Positions 46,963-59,095 of a DNA stretch of 64,000 bases are shown here, piece by piece. The stretch is from Lutjanus erythropterus. Its lineage: Eukaryota; Chordata; Actinopteri; Lutjaniformes; Lutjanidae. How positions within the stretch are numbered: position 1 is the stretch's first letter; the number at the start of each line of letters is the position of its first letter. Below the pieces are notes generated by a model. The model was not told the DNA's origin. It saw only the letters and a list, made by a program, of their open reading frames with translations, and did not search any database. A program made the position numbers and the translations under genes. The DNA lies in the NCBI GenBank assembly GCA_020091685.1, contig CM034607.1:28110645-28174644 (forward strand), given 5' to 3'.

Positions 46963-49900
46963 GTGAGTATAAGACACAAATTAACTTCACTGCATCTGAA
47001 CCCATGTTTATTAGGAATTACATTTAAAGAGTAAAAAGTTATGGAAGGGATAATGTACATGTGATGTGATCGGGTCATTATGGCAGAATAAACCCCTGGG
47101 GAACTGGGGAAAGGGTTTATTTCGCCATAATGATCTGCTCACTGTTCATTATCTGGCTTATAACACTCCTCCTTACTAAAAAAAAAAGATCTTATTGCTC
47201 CTCCAGAGTCCAAAATCAGAACTGCATCCATAGCAACAGGTCTATTCTTCATAGCAACAGTGTGTTTTTTGAGTTTTTAACAAAGTAAGTAGTCACTGAT
47301 AACATTTAAGATAGATAATATGTTTGCTCTGAGCTTGTGCAGCCAGTCGGAGAAACAGATTTATCCTACGTCTGCTCATTGTTCCATGTAGAGCGGCGAC
47401 GATTAATCCTTTATAAAATTAAGCAGCAACTATTTTGATAGTTAATTAATCGGTTTGAGTAAAGCAAAGGTGCGATCACCTTTAGTTGTAAGGTTTGACA
47501 GAGAAAAGGTCCAGAATGACCTATCAGAGGACCTCGGGATGTAATTAGACTTGTAAGAGGTCAGGAGGTCAGCCGTATATTCTGGAGCTGACCCTCTACG
47601 AGCCTTAGAAGTGATCATGAAAATGCGAAGACAGTAGAGTGGAAGCGCTGCTGGGTCTTTCCGTTGGTCACAATACAGGTGCTCTTTGGATACTTAAGGT
47701 ATTTTGCACTTAGTCTTCAGGTGAAGGGCTCATTGCATGGGTCAAACAGTCTTAGTAAAAAATAAAAAACACAAGGCTCCTTCAAAAACACCAAGGCACA
47801 CTGTAAAGTTAAAATGGCAAAAAGAGTTAAAAAATGACCAACACGTATCGACAAACTCAGGTCTTCATCGGGGTCAGACAGGAGTAACTTGCACACCTAT
47901 GCTGTGTTGTGATTGATCATGAAAATGTGTGTGCAACCTTTTAATATCTGTGCTTACAGTTAAACTGTGAAATGAGCAACAATATAATATGTGGACTACA
48001 TAAAAATATATAGATAGCAAGAATTTATAGAATAACAAGAATTTAGTACTTACAAGCTCAGACAATTAAGAGGCATGGAGACTGACTGCAAACCAAATCA
48101 ATGACAGCTTTATTTAGTTGTTTGCAACCCCGATAAATGTAAACACAATAAAACAAAACACACAAAAATGGTCGAATGGTGAGGGGTGTGAAGATTGCAA
48201 TATTTTGAAGTTCAATGATCATTCTTATGTTTATTTTATTTAGATATTTTATTCTTTCAGGTCATAATTTGCACCCATGAAATAGCAAAAGCATGAAATT
48301 TACATTTTTGCAGACCTTTTCAATTAGCAATTATCTGGAGCCAAGTATCAGTCCACAAATGCACATAATAGCTTTGAAGAACCATTACTATGTCTGAACA
48401 TTTTTTCTCCGTGTTTTAAAGTCAAAATTTCAATTTGAATGACGGCATTTTTTCACATCCTAATCTATTTTTATTTGTTTAATCTATTCTTCTGTCATAC
48501 TTTATCAGCATTGTGTCAAAGTCCGTATGAGGCAACAGAATTATTGCACAGTATAGATTTTTGATTTTGTGCAGCTTCATATGTTGAACTAAGTTTTCAG
48601 TTGTTGTTTCTCTATTTGTATTTTTGACCATATTTGAACTGTAAATCATTTTTTGTTGACCATGTCATAGTTTTTTACGTGAATGAAATTATCTTTGGTA
48701 TCATTTTTTCTCAGTGGAGCTCAGTAACGTTCTGTTAGTTCACGGTTCTCTCCTGAAACTTGATTGAATGCCGTCAGATTGGTTCAAACAAAGTGGATCT
48801 GGGGAATTAAATGTCAACTCGCAGGGAATGAACAGAATTAATGTCAGTTGGTTCAGACAATGAAGTGAAATGAACCGTTTATACGGGAAGGTATCAAGTA
48901 CTTTTAAGTCAAAAGTCTGAAGTCGTCAAATTTGTGACTCGGGTCCACGCCTCTGGAAATAAAACACACTTATCAAATGAAGTGTAGGAGCAGGAAGAAC
49001 CAGTCAGAGACATGGATTTACCCTACATCTGAATATTGTCCATTATTTAAAAAAATTACTCACTAATTCTGCAAAAATATATGTCATATTTAGTTTTTTT
49101 ATTTGTGTGAAGCCCTTAAATATCTCCACTAATAATAAAACTGTAAAATTATTCACAATCTAATATGAAGGAGAGAGAACTGGGGGATGATGCAAACATG
49201 ACTGGTGCCATAAACCCCTGAAACACCAAGGTGTCTCAAGCATCAAATTTCTTAATCCCCTAATCCTATTTAGTGATTTCCTGCCCAAATCCTCCTCTTT
49301 TAACAGTTATTAAATCAAATTAAAGCCAGTTTAATTAAGATTATCATCATTAAGACAGATGCTCACAAACTCCTCTGTCTTTGTTCCTTCCTTTTGAGAA
49401 CAGAGGACACTTAATCTCTTTTGTGGACGTTGAAATCAACACACTAATTTCATTTTAATAACTGGTCACATATATGAGATTGCCGAGCACATTTGCACTC
49501 AAGAAGTGAGTGAGTCACTGCACACTGAGCCGGGTAGAGCAGCGTAATGATCTCTTTTCTCCTTAATCAGACATAATTACATGTCTTCAGATGAATCATG
49601 CTCTTACTTCAGTCTTGGTCTCGTTCTCTTTGTCTCACTGTCACCGTCCCGTCCCATTAAAGACATTTATAGATACTGATTATCCACACTTTTCCTTCCT
49701 CAGACCTGTGCGATCACCTGTGCGGTGAAAAACTGAAGGTAGCTCTGTCGACAGTGGCCGGAGGGATCATCTTCCCCTTCCTGGTGTGGGGAGGTTATGC
49801 CCTCCTCCCCTTTGACCCGCCGCTGCTGCAGAGCCCCCCACTCAGGGTGGTGTACACGCTACGCTGCGCCTTCTTCGCCATCATCCCCATCCTGCTCGGT

Positions 49901-52500
49901 AAGACCTCAGTATGTACATGTGTCAAACTTTATCGTGCACTGTGGCAAACACTGAACAGTGTAATCGTCACGCAGAATCAAACCAGGTGATGTTGACCCT
50001 CGTCTCTCTGCAGGTGTGTTGGTGCTGGGTGTGGCCCGGCTGCGTTACGGCACCCTGAAGCCCCTTTATCAGAGCACGCTGGTGAACAAAGAGGTGGCGG
50101 TGCACTGGCACTACATCAACGAGTCGCTGGCCCTCTTCCTCTTCTTCTTCCTGCAGCTCGCTGTCATGGCAACCTACGTCAGCCAGGACCTGGTGAAGTT
50201 GGTGCCGCTGCTCACCATCATATTTGCTTTCGGCAGGTATGTGAGTTTTTCCGTCACATGCCATTACATGCTTTGAAGTGGAGGGATACAGGATTCTGTG
50301 CGTGGAAAAAATATCTGACTGTTGTTTATTAAGTGTCTCCTGGATGATACTTAAATAACAGACGTAACAGACTCATCAACTTATGTCAAAACAATAAATT
50401 CAGTCAGAAATGATAAAAATATCAAAGACGTAATGCACCGTGTAAAGCCGGCCTTAGTGGGGAAAGAAGTTGTTTTCAAAAGCCAATAATGTGATTAAGA
50501 CCTGAGACTTGGTTATCAGTCTGTCAGCAGTTTGGTTCCTGGTTGCACTTTGGCTCAAGAAGGAAATGAACTCTACGTCTTGTTAGATTATTTAAAGAGC
50601 AGCCTGGCTTGTGAAATCACCCTATTAATACTGGCCAACTCTGATGTGGCTAAAACAGTCTGCCTGTACTTACAGAACAAACCAGTGACTGTTAGTGACA
50701 GAGACAGTGTTGTCTTGTGCAGAGAGCTCATACTGAGTTTGTCAGTCCTCAGTGAAATTAATGAAACCAAGTCCAAAAAATGTCAGGTTGCACGTTCACT
50801 TTCTAACTAGTAAAGAATATAAGGATGCACAATAATATCTGCACATCATCTGTATTGGCTAATGAAGACGGTATTTTCCCAAAACAAACATTTCTGCCAA
50901 TATGACAGATAAGATGATGCTTTAAAAACTGTCATTCATAATGAATGTGTACATTTTGAAAAGCATTGTATTTTATGTGTGCATCTGCCAGTGGGCCATC
51001 ATGGTGACAGCAGGCAGAATAATATGAATATTTATTACAGGATAGATGTGGCGTTCTCTGCAATTAGGTGGAAAAACATGTGCATATATCAGCATCCACC
51101 AAAATGAGCCGGCATAATGAATATGCAAAATGCCATTTCCAAAAGTCCAATATAGTGCATCCCTAAACAAACCATCCTTCTGTAGTTTTAGATGTTCATT
51201 CCTATCAGTGAAACAGCTTCACTCACACCTCATGCTGGAAATACACAAACATGTCACGCAGAGAAACCACACAAATGGTCAGAGAGGATCAGGACAAAAC
51301 CACGAGTTTAACGGCAGTCTCAAAACCAGTGACTGAAAATGAAGGTGAAAGTTTAACTCCCTAATCAGCCCAACTGTCTGTTGAAATCCACTGCATTTTG
51401 AAAGAGTCATTTCCTGCTATAACCTTTATCTGTTGTAGTCATCACTGTGATCATTTATGCCAGGGTTTACAGCGCTGACTGTATATTCTAACAGTCTTCG
51501 GGTACAGTCACCATTTCCACTCGCAAGGAAACTGGTTTAACTGGGGATTTAAACCTGTTGGATGACTCACGGGGTTGCATATCAAGTCTGAAGTTTACAA
51601 ACAAGAATCTTTTTTTCTTTTTCTGTTTCCTTTGTCTTTTAAGCTTTTTCAACTTTTTAGTTTGTTGTCTTTTTCATTTGCTTTTCTTAATTTTTTTCTT
51701 TTAGAGTCATTTTGGTATTTTGGATTGTACGTTAAGGAAAAACATTTAAAGGTACAACTGCAGTCAACATAATTTAAGTGGAAATTGTTAACTTTTTAGC
51801 TTTAACTCATCATCATGAAGTAAATGTTGATTGGACAGTGTAATGGCTATGGAGTAATGACACCATCTGTATTTTTTCTTTACTCTTCCCTCCAACCTGA
51901 CACAGTAACATCACTCAAAATGTTAATACTATACAATGCACATCATTACAGTAGTTTTCAAAGTACGTCTTCAGTGAACAGGCTTCTTTCTTCTCTCTCT
52001 TATATACAAAGTGGAGTTGATCATTTCTACACTGAGCTTGGCTCTGAGGAAACGGAAAACGCTCTGGAGTCGTATTCAGAAAGCTTCCTCGTGCAACGAG
52101 TTGCTCCAAGTAATGAAATTCTAACAAAATTCTTAGAACTGTGACGTTTTCTAAGAACTTCCTCCTACAGTTAGGAGCTCTTTTAAGGGCCAAGATGATT
52201 TGTGAATCACTCTCCTCTTTACCAGAGTCTCCTCCTAAATTGAAAAGCTGTCAGGAGGAGAGAGGGGGACTTTTAAAAGGCTGTAGTTTCTTAAGCAGAG
52301 GAGAAAATGGCAGAGAGACGAGGTGGAGAAACGCTGAAGGACAGCGAGTTAATGAAACGCTACAGATCAGATTATGAAGAGATACAGTTTGTGATCAATC
52401 CCATTGGAGTTCTGCTACATCATTAATGATGCATTTTATTTCTGTTTATTTATATATCTCAGAGTGTCTTACAAAATAAGATTTTGCAACAGTGCAGCAG

Positions 52501-52533
<33 letters not shown>

Positions 52534-54291
52534 CTTGGGTCTGTTGCAGCCTTCATCAGCAGAGTGGTCACACAAACGGTTACAGCACTTTACAGTCTTA
52601 CAGTGACACGGTTCTGTCATTTCCACAGGATGTCCACACCCTGCAGGCTCGCTAAACGGCATTAATGGATGTAGCGATCTTCTCCGTTAATATCGAATAT
52701 ATTAAGTACTAAAATTACCAGCACGTTAAATAAATATAAGAAAATTAATATAACAACTATCAGCATTTGAAGAAGCTGCTGCTCAAGTGGCCCTGTGTTT
52801 TCAAACATTTTGTAGACTTTAAAGTCTGGCTTAGAATTCATTCAACCCAGATGTTCTTAAATAGTATTTATAATTACACCATGTCCTAATAGAATCTATC
52901 AGTCTATTGATTTTAGTGTCCATTTTATGCCTGTTATCTCCAAGAGAGTATTTTTCTTTTTCTTTTTGAATCAACCAGTCACATTCTTTAAAAGCATGAG
53001 TCATATCATACCTAGTAACAAGGTCAACCACACCTCTTCACTGAGATAAAGTTTCTGCCCCGTCCTGCTCACAGTCGCTGTCTGAGAGTTTGGACTCCTC
53101 GCTAGAAAAGTTTGTGTGAAGTTAGGAGCTCTCTGAGAGTTTTATGAGAGAACGGCGGTGTTGTGTTCAGGCATCGTCTTTGCTCGAGAGTTGACAAGTT
53201 TTTGAATTTTACAATTTCCACAAATATACAAAAATTCCCAACCCAAAACTAACATCTCTTACCCCCTGCTGTCACTTGGTTGAATTTGTTTCACTTTTTC
53301 AGAGCAATGTTCAACATGAGTTAGGTAAAATGAAATTGAAAAATAAAAATCGTTTCGAGGTTAAACAGAAGCAGCACGTCCAGCTCTGATATGTCATAAA
53401 AATATATCTGAGTGTATGTCAAGGGCTGAAGCATGATTTTTGTGATTTATTCTTCTGTGCTTGTCAAAGAATATCAAGAAAGATCTCCAGACTTGAATAA
53501 ATTTATTTCCAGAAACTCGTAGTGTGTCCTGAGGGCAGCGTCCTTACTCCTCAAAAGCATCAGGCGACGAGCCATAAGGGTAGTGAAGGTCGTAGCTCCT
53601 CCCTCCATCCCAAATCACTCTGGGATCATAATCAATATCACTTGACGTACTGGCCATTCTTTCCACACCAATAAGATTCTGAATTGTCAAAACAACACGG
53701 CCTCTAAATACTGAGTCGTTCAAACCAGTCAGTTAACTGCTGTGGTCTCTGAAAAAAACATTCTTAAGTGGAATCAAACGCACGATGAGGGAAAATTAGA
53801 GCGAGTAAAAAGCATCTATTAAGTTATTAATCCAGATCCTTTGAGTCATCAAGCGCTTGACATAAAAACGGATGAAAGGCGTGAAGGAGCTGAGCCGTCT
53901 AATGTTCCTGCTCAAAGGGGAGAGTGGGTGTACGAGCTGCTGTGGGTAGTGATCGCATCTTTTTGTCATTATTTATCAGAATGAAGCTGATTATAAATCC
54001 ACGTCGCACAGAGACGAGGGATCTAAGGCTGCGTACGTCCCTCTCATCTTCCTCTGTAACTGATTATGCGTCTTCTGTTCTGTTCTGTTCTGCAGGCTGA
54101 TCTACTGGCTCTGCCTCTCTCTGGGCGGCAGCAGCATCAGGGGCCTCGGCTTCGGGCTCTCCTTCCTCCCCATACTCGTCATGCTGGGCGTCAACCTGTA
54201 CTACATCTGCTCGTCGGTCGGACACGGGGCCGTTTTCGACGTAGAACCGCCGGAGACGCCTCCTCCACCCAGGCAGCGCTTTTGGGGTTAA
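46260..54291 (+). CDS. tmem79: Transmembrane protein 79 (mattrin), four coding exons, 438 residues
   Basis: Coding exons 46260-46962, 49704-49898, 50014-50236 and 54096-54291 have GT/AG borders with matching phases (1, 1, 2). They total 1,317 bases. The C-terminal half matches mammalian TMEM79 closely: [38 protein letters not shown] and [11 protein letters not shown] have direct counterparts in the human protein. Human TMEM79 has 394 residues, and the extra length here is in the N-terminal tail. Predicted membrane segments lie near residues 247-269, 288-307, 337-354, 359-383 and 391-412. The N-terminal 230 residues are acidic, hydrophilic and probably cytosolic. In mammals the protein resides in the trans-Golgi/lamellar-granule system of keratinocytes and its loss causes the matted mouse skin barrier defect. 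It also lowers Frizzled levels. These roles in fish are inferred. A second tmem79 paralogue may exist in teleosts, so the a/b suffix is left open. Confidence 0.95.
46741..46770 (+). repeat. (GAG)n trinucleotide repeat in TMEM79 coding sequence
   Basis: GAGGAG repeats encode a run of about nine Glu residues. It is likely length-variable between individuals or species. Confidence 0.85.
47030..47285. mobile_element. Hairpin-containing MITE-like element
   Basis: TCATTATGGCAGAATAAACCC (47,075-47,095, with the arm limits given) and its near-perfect inverted partner at 47,113-47,133 (19 of 21 positions pair) enclose a 17-base loop. The 3' part, 47,193-47,255, is the reverse complement of 31,701-31,764. 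The combination of a strong hairpin and dispersed copies suggests a non-autonomous DNA element. Confidence 0.6.
48870..48955. repeat. Relic of the CAAGTC-type element
   Basis: AAGTCAAAAGTCTGAAGTCG followed by TTTGTGACTCGGGTCCACGC resembles the ends of the element at 14,251-15,043. Confidence 0.5.
49704..49898 (+). CDS. tmem79: TMEM79 coding exon 2
   Basis: It encodes residues 235-300 ([12 protein letters not shown]..., first membrane segment, [11 protein letters not shown] loop, VYTLRCAFF start of the second). Donor: CTCG|GTAAGA. The short cysteine-containing stretch at its start corresponds to the Cys/Gly-rich stretch just before the first membrane segment in the human protein. Confidence 0.95.
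49899..50013. other. TMEM79 intron 2 (115 bases)
   Basis: A short intron, common in teleosts, with GTAAGA donor and CTCTCTGCAG acceptor. Confidence 0.9.
50014..50236 (+). CDS. tmem79: TMEM79 coding exon 3
   Basis: It encodes residues 300-374: the end of membrane segment 2, a basic loop ([10 protein letters not shown]), segment 3 ([13 protein letters not shown]) and the [10 protein letters not shown] start of segment 4. Donor: GGCAG|GTATGT. The frame enters with GGT split 1/2 and leaves with AG|G split 2/1. Confidence 0.95.
50237..54095. other. TMEM79 intron 3
   Basis: 3,859 bases, with a (TGA)n microsatellite at 52,501-52,533 and otherwise AT-rich non-coding DNA. The 106-codon open frame at 51824-52144 shows no domain. 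The acceptor follows a TTCTGTTCTG repeat: TCTGTTCTGTTCTGCAG. Confidence 0.85.
52501..52533. repeat. (TGA)n microsatellite
   Basis: About eleven uninterrupted TGA/ATG units in intron 3 of TMEM79. Confidence 0.9.
54096..54291 (+). CDS. tmem79: TMEM79 coding exon 4 (C-terminus)
   Basis: It encodes [19 protein letters not shown] through the last membrane segment ([18 protein letters not shown]) and a short Pro-rich tail ending RQRFWG, then TAA at 54289. This compares with the human RLIYWLTFAVGRSFRGFG and a longer human tail. Confidence 0.95.
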
Positions 54292-54580
54292 AGGGCGACG
54301 TCCGAACAGGCGGTGAGGAGTTAAAGAGACAAACTGTGTGAGACTCGCACAACTTTGAAGTTGTAATCCTTAAGATTTGGTGACACACATGGTTACCGTG
54401 GTAACATCGATTGAGATTTAACACTACATCAAACACTCCTCGAGCACTTGACTCCCCAAAATGAACAATGAAAGAAAACCTCAGAAATGACCGTTGTCGT
54501 GTTTTGTAGCAGTCAGTGCTAACTGTGGTGACAAATGCATTGTGTCTCCTGTGGCTTTGTTACAATAAAAGCCGTCGCGT
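54292..54580 (+). other. TMEM79 3' UTR
   Basis: About 290 bases from the stop to just after the poly(A) signal. It includes the TGGTTACCGTGGTAAC palindrome near 54,390. Confidence 0.7.
54564..54569 (+). terminator. tmem79: AATAAA poly(A) signal of TMEM79
   Basis: AATAAA in TTACAATAAAAGCC, 273 bases after the stop codon. It is the first canonical signal downstream and fits a compact 3' UTR. Confidence 0.75.
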
Positions 54581-57398
54581 GATTCTCAAGTTGAACGCTT
54601 TCGTAAATATTCAGTTGCTGCGTTACACCACTTCTTAACACACAGCAGGTGAGCAAACGCAAGCAAAGAGATTTCATTTCGATCTGTCGCATTGATGAAT
54701 CAACTGATCTGTGCAGCTCAAATTTTTGTTTTTATTTTTGAAAGGCAAAAAAAGACCATCGCCACTAAAATACTCAGTCATCACAATCGCAGTATCTGCC
54801 AGAATAATATAAAATGATAAAATACTATGATTTATTTCAGCCTCAGCTCTGACACAGTGTAAAGAGAGCCAACAGTAAACAGTCAGGCTGTTATCAGTGA
54901 GATGAAATTGTACTGGATTACATGCGTCCATCTTTTTCTGTGAGTTTATAAAGTCGATCTAAACTCTGTGCTGTAATGACGGACAGTAAGAAATATTTTG
55001 CAAACAGAAAATCGTCAAAGATAAATGCCTAACATACCAACTTTATTACTGATTTAATGAAAATCTCAAGGATTACAACTTTCAGTGTTAAATTCTTTTG
55101 TTTATGTACAAAAAAAAAGTCTATGACATGAGGCAGGTTGTGGGTAAATTTGTAACTTGAATCTTCCTTTCTGTTTGTAAAAATGCAGAAATCTAACATA
55201 AATCACATGATAGCCAAGGAAGGAAGTAGAGAAAGTTCACATACACCGACGAAGCTCTTATCTGCATGCAATTTAAACCTCTGAAAAGAGCCCCTCTTCA
55301 GACCACGTCTCTGTACGGTGTGTGCGCGTTTACTAATTTCACTGATCTTGCAGTATAAATCTTTAAAAAAAAGTTTTAACCCTCTTGAGCTGATTCAGTC
55401 CAGTTTTGACTCGTCCAGTGTTTGGATGTGATGCAAAATGAAACAGAAAAGTGAAACATGAAACCTGAAAAGAAACTGTCAGTTAAAAACACAGAATCAA
55501 GTGAGCTGGATATTAAATGTAAATATTTGAGGATATTATTAGATTTTTTAAATAAGAATTTTTATGAATTTTTCCATTTTTATTTTGTTGTCACACAACC
55601 AGTACTGATGGTAAACTTTATATTTATAACTGAGACTGTTTATCTTTGTTTTATTGATCAAAGGCTTTTCTTTGTTTACAGCAGCGTTAGTCACTGGGCT
55701 ATTTGTAGATAGTCTCTTTTCTTTCTCTTGAAGGATGTTTTTTTCAGTGTGTGAGTGCACAAGTATTTAAAATAAATCTGATCAACATCTGGGACCTTGA
55801 ATGCCTTCAATAAAGCTTCATAAACAAATATGAAACTCAAACATTGTGCAGCAGCTGATGATTCAAATCCAGATGACTCCTTTTGATTTATCTGTCCTGC
55901 AGAGAAAAATAATGATAGCAGTGAAATCAAATTGCGTCCTGTAAACACGGGTCCTCTGAGATCATGATTCATGAGGCGGGTTTCAACAAGACCAGATAGT
56001 CGGTGCCTAAATTCAAAACCTGAAAAATGCACATAAGACTTGAACAACAACAGATGTGGCCAAACTGCAGGTTTTCTTTTGTCCAGGTGAAGGAAACAAA
56101 CTGCAAAGTTATGGTTGAAGTTGGCAGACGAGGAAAAACAAAAACCACAAAAATGTTGCTTCAAAACAAAAAGACAAAAAAAAAAAAAAACCTCTGACAG
56201 ACAACAACAAAGCTGGTGTATCATTTTCACAGAGCAAAGATCCATTCATGTTTCCTTACAGTCAGACAGGTTTAATTTTGGAAAAACTATGTCTACACCT
56301 TCTGTTCTGCCCCAGATCCACAGTGAACTTTAACAGATAATTTTAACTATAAAAACTTCCATGAGAATGAACATTTAACGTGTGAATCAATAGATTAGAC
56401 TCTTTTCAACCCCTCACAAATATAATCCAGGTAAAATGCAAAGCAGAGTGTTCACCTGAAACCTTAAAGCAGCCTGTCAGTTCAAATTTACTGCAACAGT
56501 CTAACAATCAAAATTAGTCCATTTGTTATACATAATACATGTTTTCCTCTTACCTGTTGTACCATATATCCATCCATATTGTTTTTGGAGATACAGGAGA
56601 TGTCTGCCTTTTCTTGAATATAATGGAACTAGATGGAACTCAGCTTGTGAGTGAAGTTCAGTGACTTCCTGCCCTCCGACTGCCAGACTCCATTAACATT
56701 TTGCTCAATTTAACCGTTATAAACATCCTACTCCTTCTGAAAGATTATCAGTGATTTCTTATAACTTATAAACAAACACTTACTTATTCGGCAAACATTC
56801 GGCGTCGACGTTAATTCTAATAAAGTTGAAACAAAAACAAAAACAGATGTTCCAGACCCGGAAGGAAACTTCAGAGAACAGCGCAGCTGTGGCACTGTTG
56901 ACAGAGAAACCTGTATTTCAACTTAGCGTGTTTTCCTTCATTTCTGATGACACATGGTTATTTTATGATTTGGTAAAAGAAATAAGTTACAGATTTCTCT
57001 TTTAAAACCACCAGATATTGAATGCTCACCTCTTCACACGTTGTTCAGGACTTAAGGACAAAAGATTATAACATGCAAAACATGATCATCTTAATAAAGT
57101 GATGCTCTGTGAAAGATTAAACTACCTAAAGGTAACTACAGCAATAAATGCTACATTCACAGTAGTCAGTACAGATAATAATCAAGGATCAGGGCCTCGA
57201 ACCACCTCAAGGACTTTTCTTTTAATACTTTTTTCCGTCTAATACAGACTTTTACTTTTCAGTGCAGGATTTTTACTGAATATTTTACTGAACTGTATAC
57301 TTCTCCAGCTCTATACGGGGTAAACCTCTCTCTTATGAAACACTCAGTGTGCTGTTAGTTACATCCCAGCTGTTCACTTTCCCCTCCTTTAGTCTAGA

Positions 57399-57433
<35 letters not shown>

Positions 57434-59064
57434 CACTTGATATCAAACTTTTATAACCAGCAGACCTGTTACTACCTGTGCAAGAATTCCAGTGAACGTC
57501 TTCTCTCCATCTCAACAAATGATTCACTCAGATTAGAAAATAACACCATCAAGTAAAGAGCTGCACTCTCAAGCTTTTCCACGCTGTAACGATACAAACA
57601 ACAGATAAAAGTATGATTCTGAGCACAGTGTGAAATGAGAAGAAACATTTTCTTTGACTAAAAGCAACAGAAAAATGACCCTGAAAATGAACTTTCATAC
57701 ATATTTCACCAACCCTCTAAATCACGTGCGCATCAGGCAACAAACAGTTTGAATTGTTGTGAGCTTTATCTATATTTTGTATTTGCAGCCTATAAACAGA
57801 ACTATTGCACATTTATCAATTTTAAATGTTTACCGAGGGTCAGTGGTGGAATGCATCAGATTTTATTTCATTTTCTTAAGAACTTAAGTAGAATTTTGAG
57901 TGACTTGTACTTATATTTAATTCCAGAAGGAAACAGGAAACATGGCGCCTTCTGTTGTTCACTCTAATTAAGTATATTAAACAGCTGGAGTAGCAGTTAG
58001 TTTGCAGATTAAGATTTTAAGTGTAACACCAGTGATCATGTTGTAAATATGATGTGTTGCTGTAGATTCATATATTCAACAGTATATTTAGTAAGTAGTT
58101 GTAAAATGCTGCTTCACTTAAGCGTTATTTTCATTATTGATTAAGGGATGGAAGTAACAATTTACAAATACTCAAATTACTGTATTTAAGCCTTTTTTCA
58201 AGTCAGTAATTTTACTCTTATTTAAGTATGCATTACACCATGTAATCTACGTTTAAACTCATAGTTGACTGCTGAGTGGACCAACATTTTGAATTAATAT
58301 CTAAACCATTCAGCAGCGTGTTTGTACATACCGACAGAAATAAAAAGCACTTCTTGAGGGATCACTTGGTCCATAAGATGTGAGAAACTAGCAAAAGAAA
58401 AATCCCAAACTGATGCGCTCGTCAGTCCAAAACCCAAAGTTATTTAGTTTAATATCGCAGAAAATCCTCCATTTGAGAAGCTGGAACCAAAGAACATCTG
58501 ACGTTTTTAGGTCAGGTCCAGTTTACTGTTGATGCCTGTCCTTATGTACTTTTTATTTTAATTGCAGGACTTTTCTTAGTTATCTAGTATTTTAGTATTG
58601 CTACTTTTACTCAAAGGAGAAATCTGTAATATATTTACTGTAATAAATCATAAAATTACCATGTTATCATTTCCTCAGATTAAGGAAACATTTTTAACAC
58701 AAGTTGAAATACTTTACTTTTCTAACAAGGCTACAGCCACAGTGTCCTTTGAAATTTCTCTTCCGGCCCGTAACTTGTTTTATTGTTTACCCAGTTGACG
58801 TTAATTAGAGTTAAAATTAATACCCGATGTTCGCCAAATTACTCAGTGTCTGTTTGACTCGTAAGAAATTCTTAATAATCTTTTAGAAGGAGTCGATGTT
58901 TGGAACAGTTAAATTGAGCAGCATGTTAATGGAGTCAGTCACTTCACTCCAGAGGGTGTATTTTCAGAGCAGCAGGCTTTTGTTTTCAGGATAACGGGCT
59001 TCACATTGACAGACAACTGTTATAAACAGCTGATCAACTTACATTGTAAGCAACCACAGATTGT
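54581..59064. other. Intergenic DNA, no supported gene
   Basis: AT-rich sequence with a (CA)15 tract at 57,401-57,430 and an ATTAATCG-family fragment in inverse orientation near 58,400-58,500 (CAGTCCAAAACCCAAAG, TTTGAGAAGCTGGAACC). The minus open frame 55691-56245 (184 codons) is Phe/Leu/Ser-rich without a domain, and T-rich stretches account for part of it. Confidence 0.4.
57401..57430. repeat. (CA)15 microsatellite
   Basis: A perfect alternating CA run. Confidence 0.95.
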
Positions 59065-59095
59065 ATATTAAATAGGATTTAAACCTATTTAATAT
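59065..59095. repeat. Perfect 12-bp inverted repeat
   Basis: ATATTAAATAGG, a 7-base spacer, then CCTATTTAATAT. It could form a small hairpin and lies in a repeat-like context (ACCACAGATTGTATATT). Confidence 0.8.

Larger units (their letters stand above)
46963..49703. other. TMEM79 intron 1
   Basis: 2,741 bases. It includes a hairpin-forming element (47,030-47,285), an ATTAATCG-type fragment (47,395-47,460) and a CAAGTC-type relic (48,870-48,950). No coding sequence. Acceptor: TTCCTTCCTCAG. Confidence 0.85.

Noticed and set aside
55691..56245. 184-codon minus ORF
   Set aside because: Phe/Leu/Ser/Lys-rich with no domain, flanked by no convincing splice sites, and partly over an A-run (56,170-56,190) that supports spurious openness.
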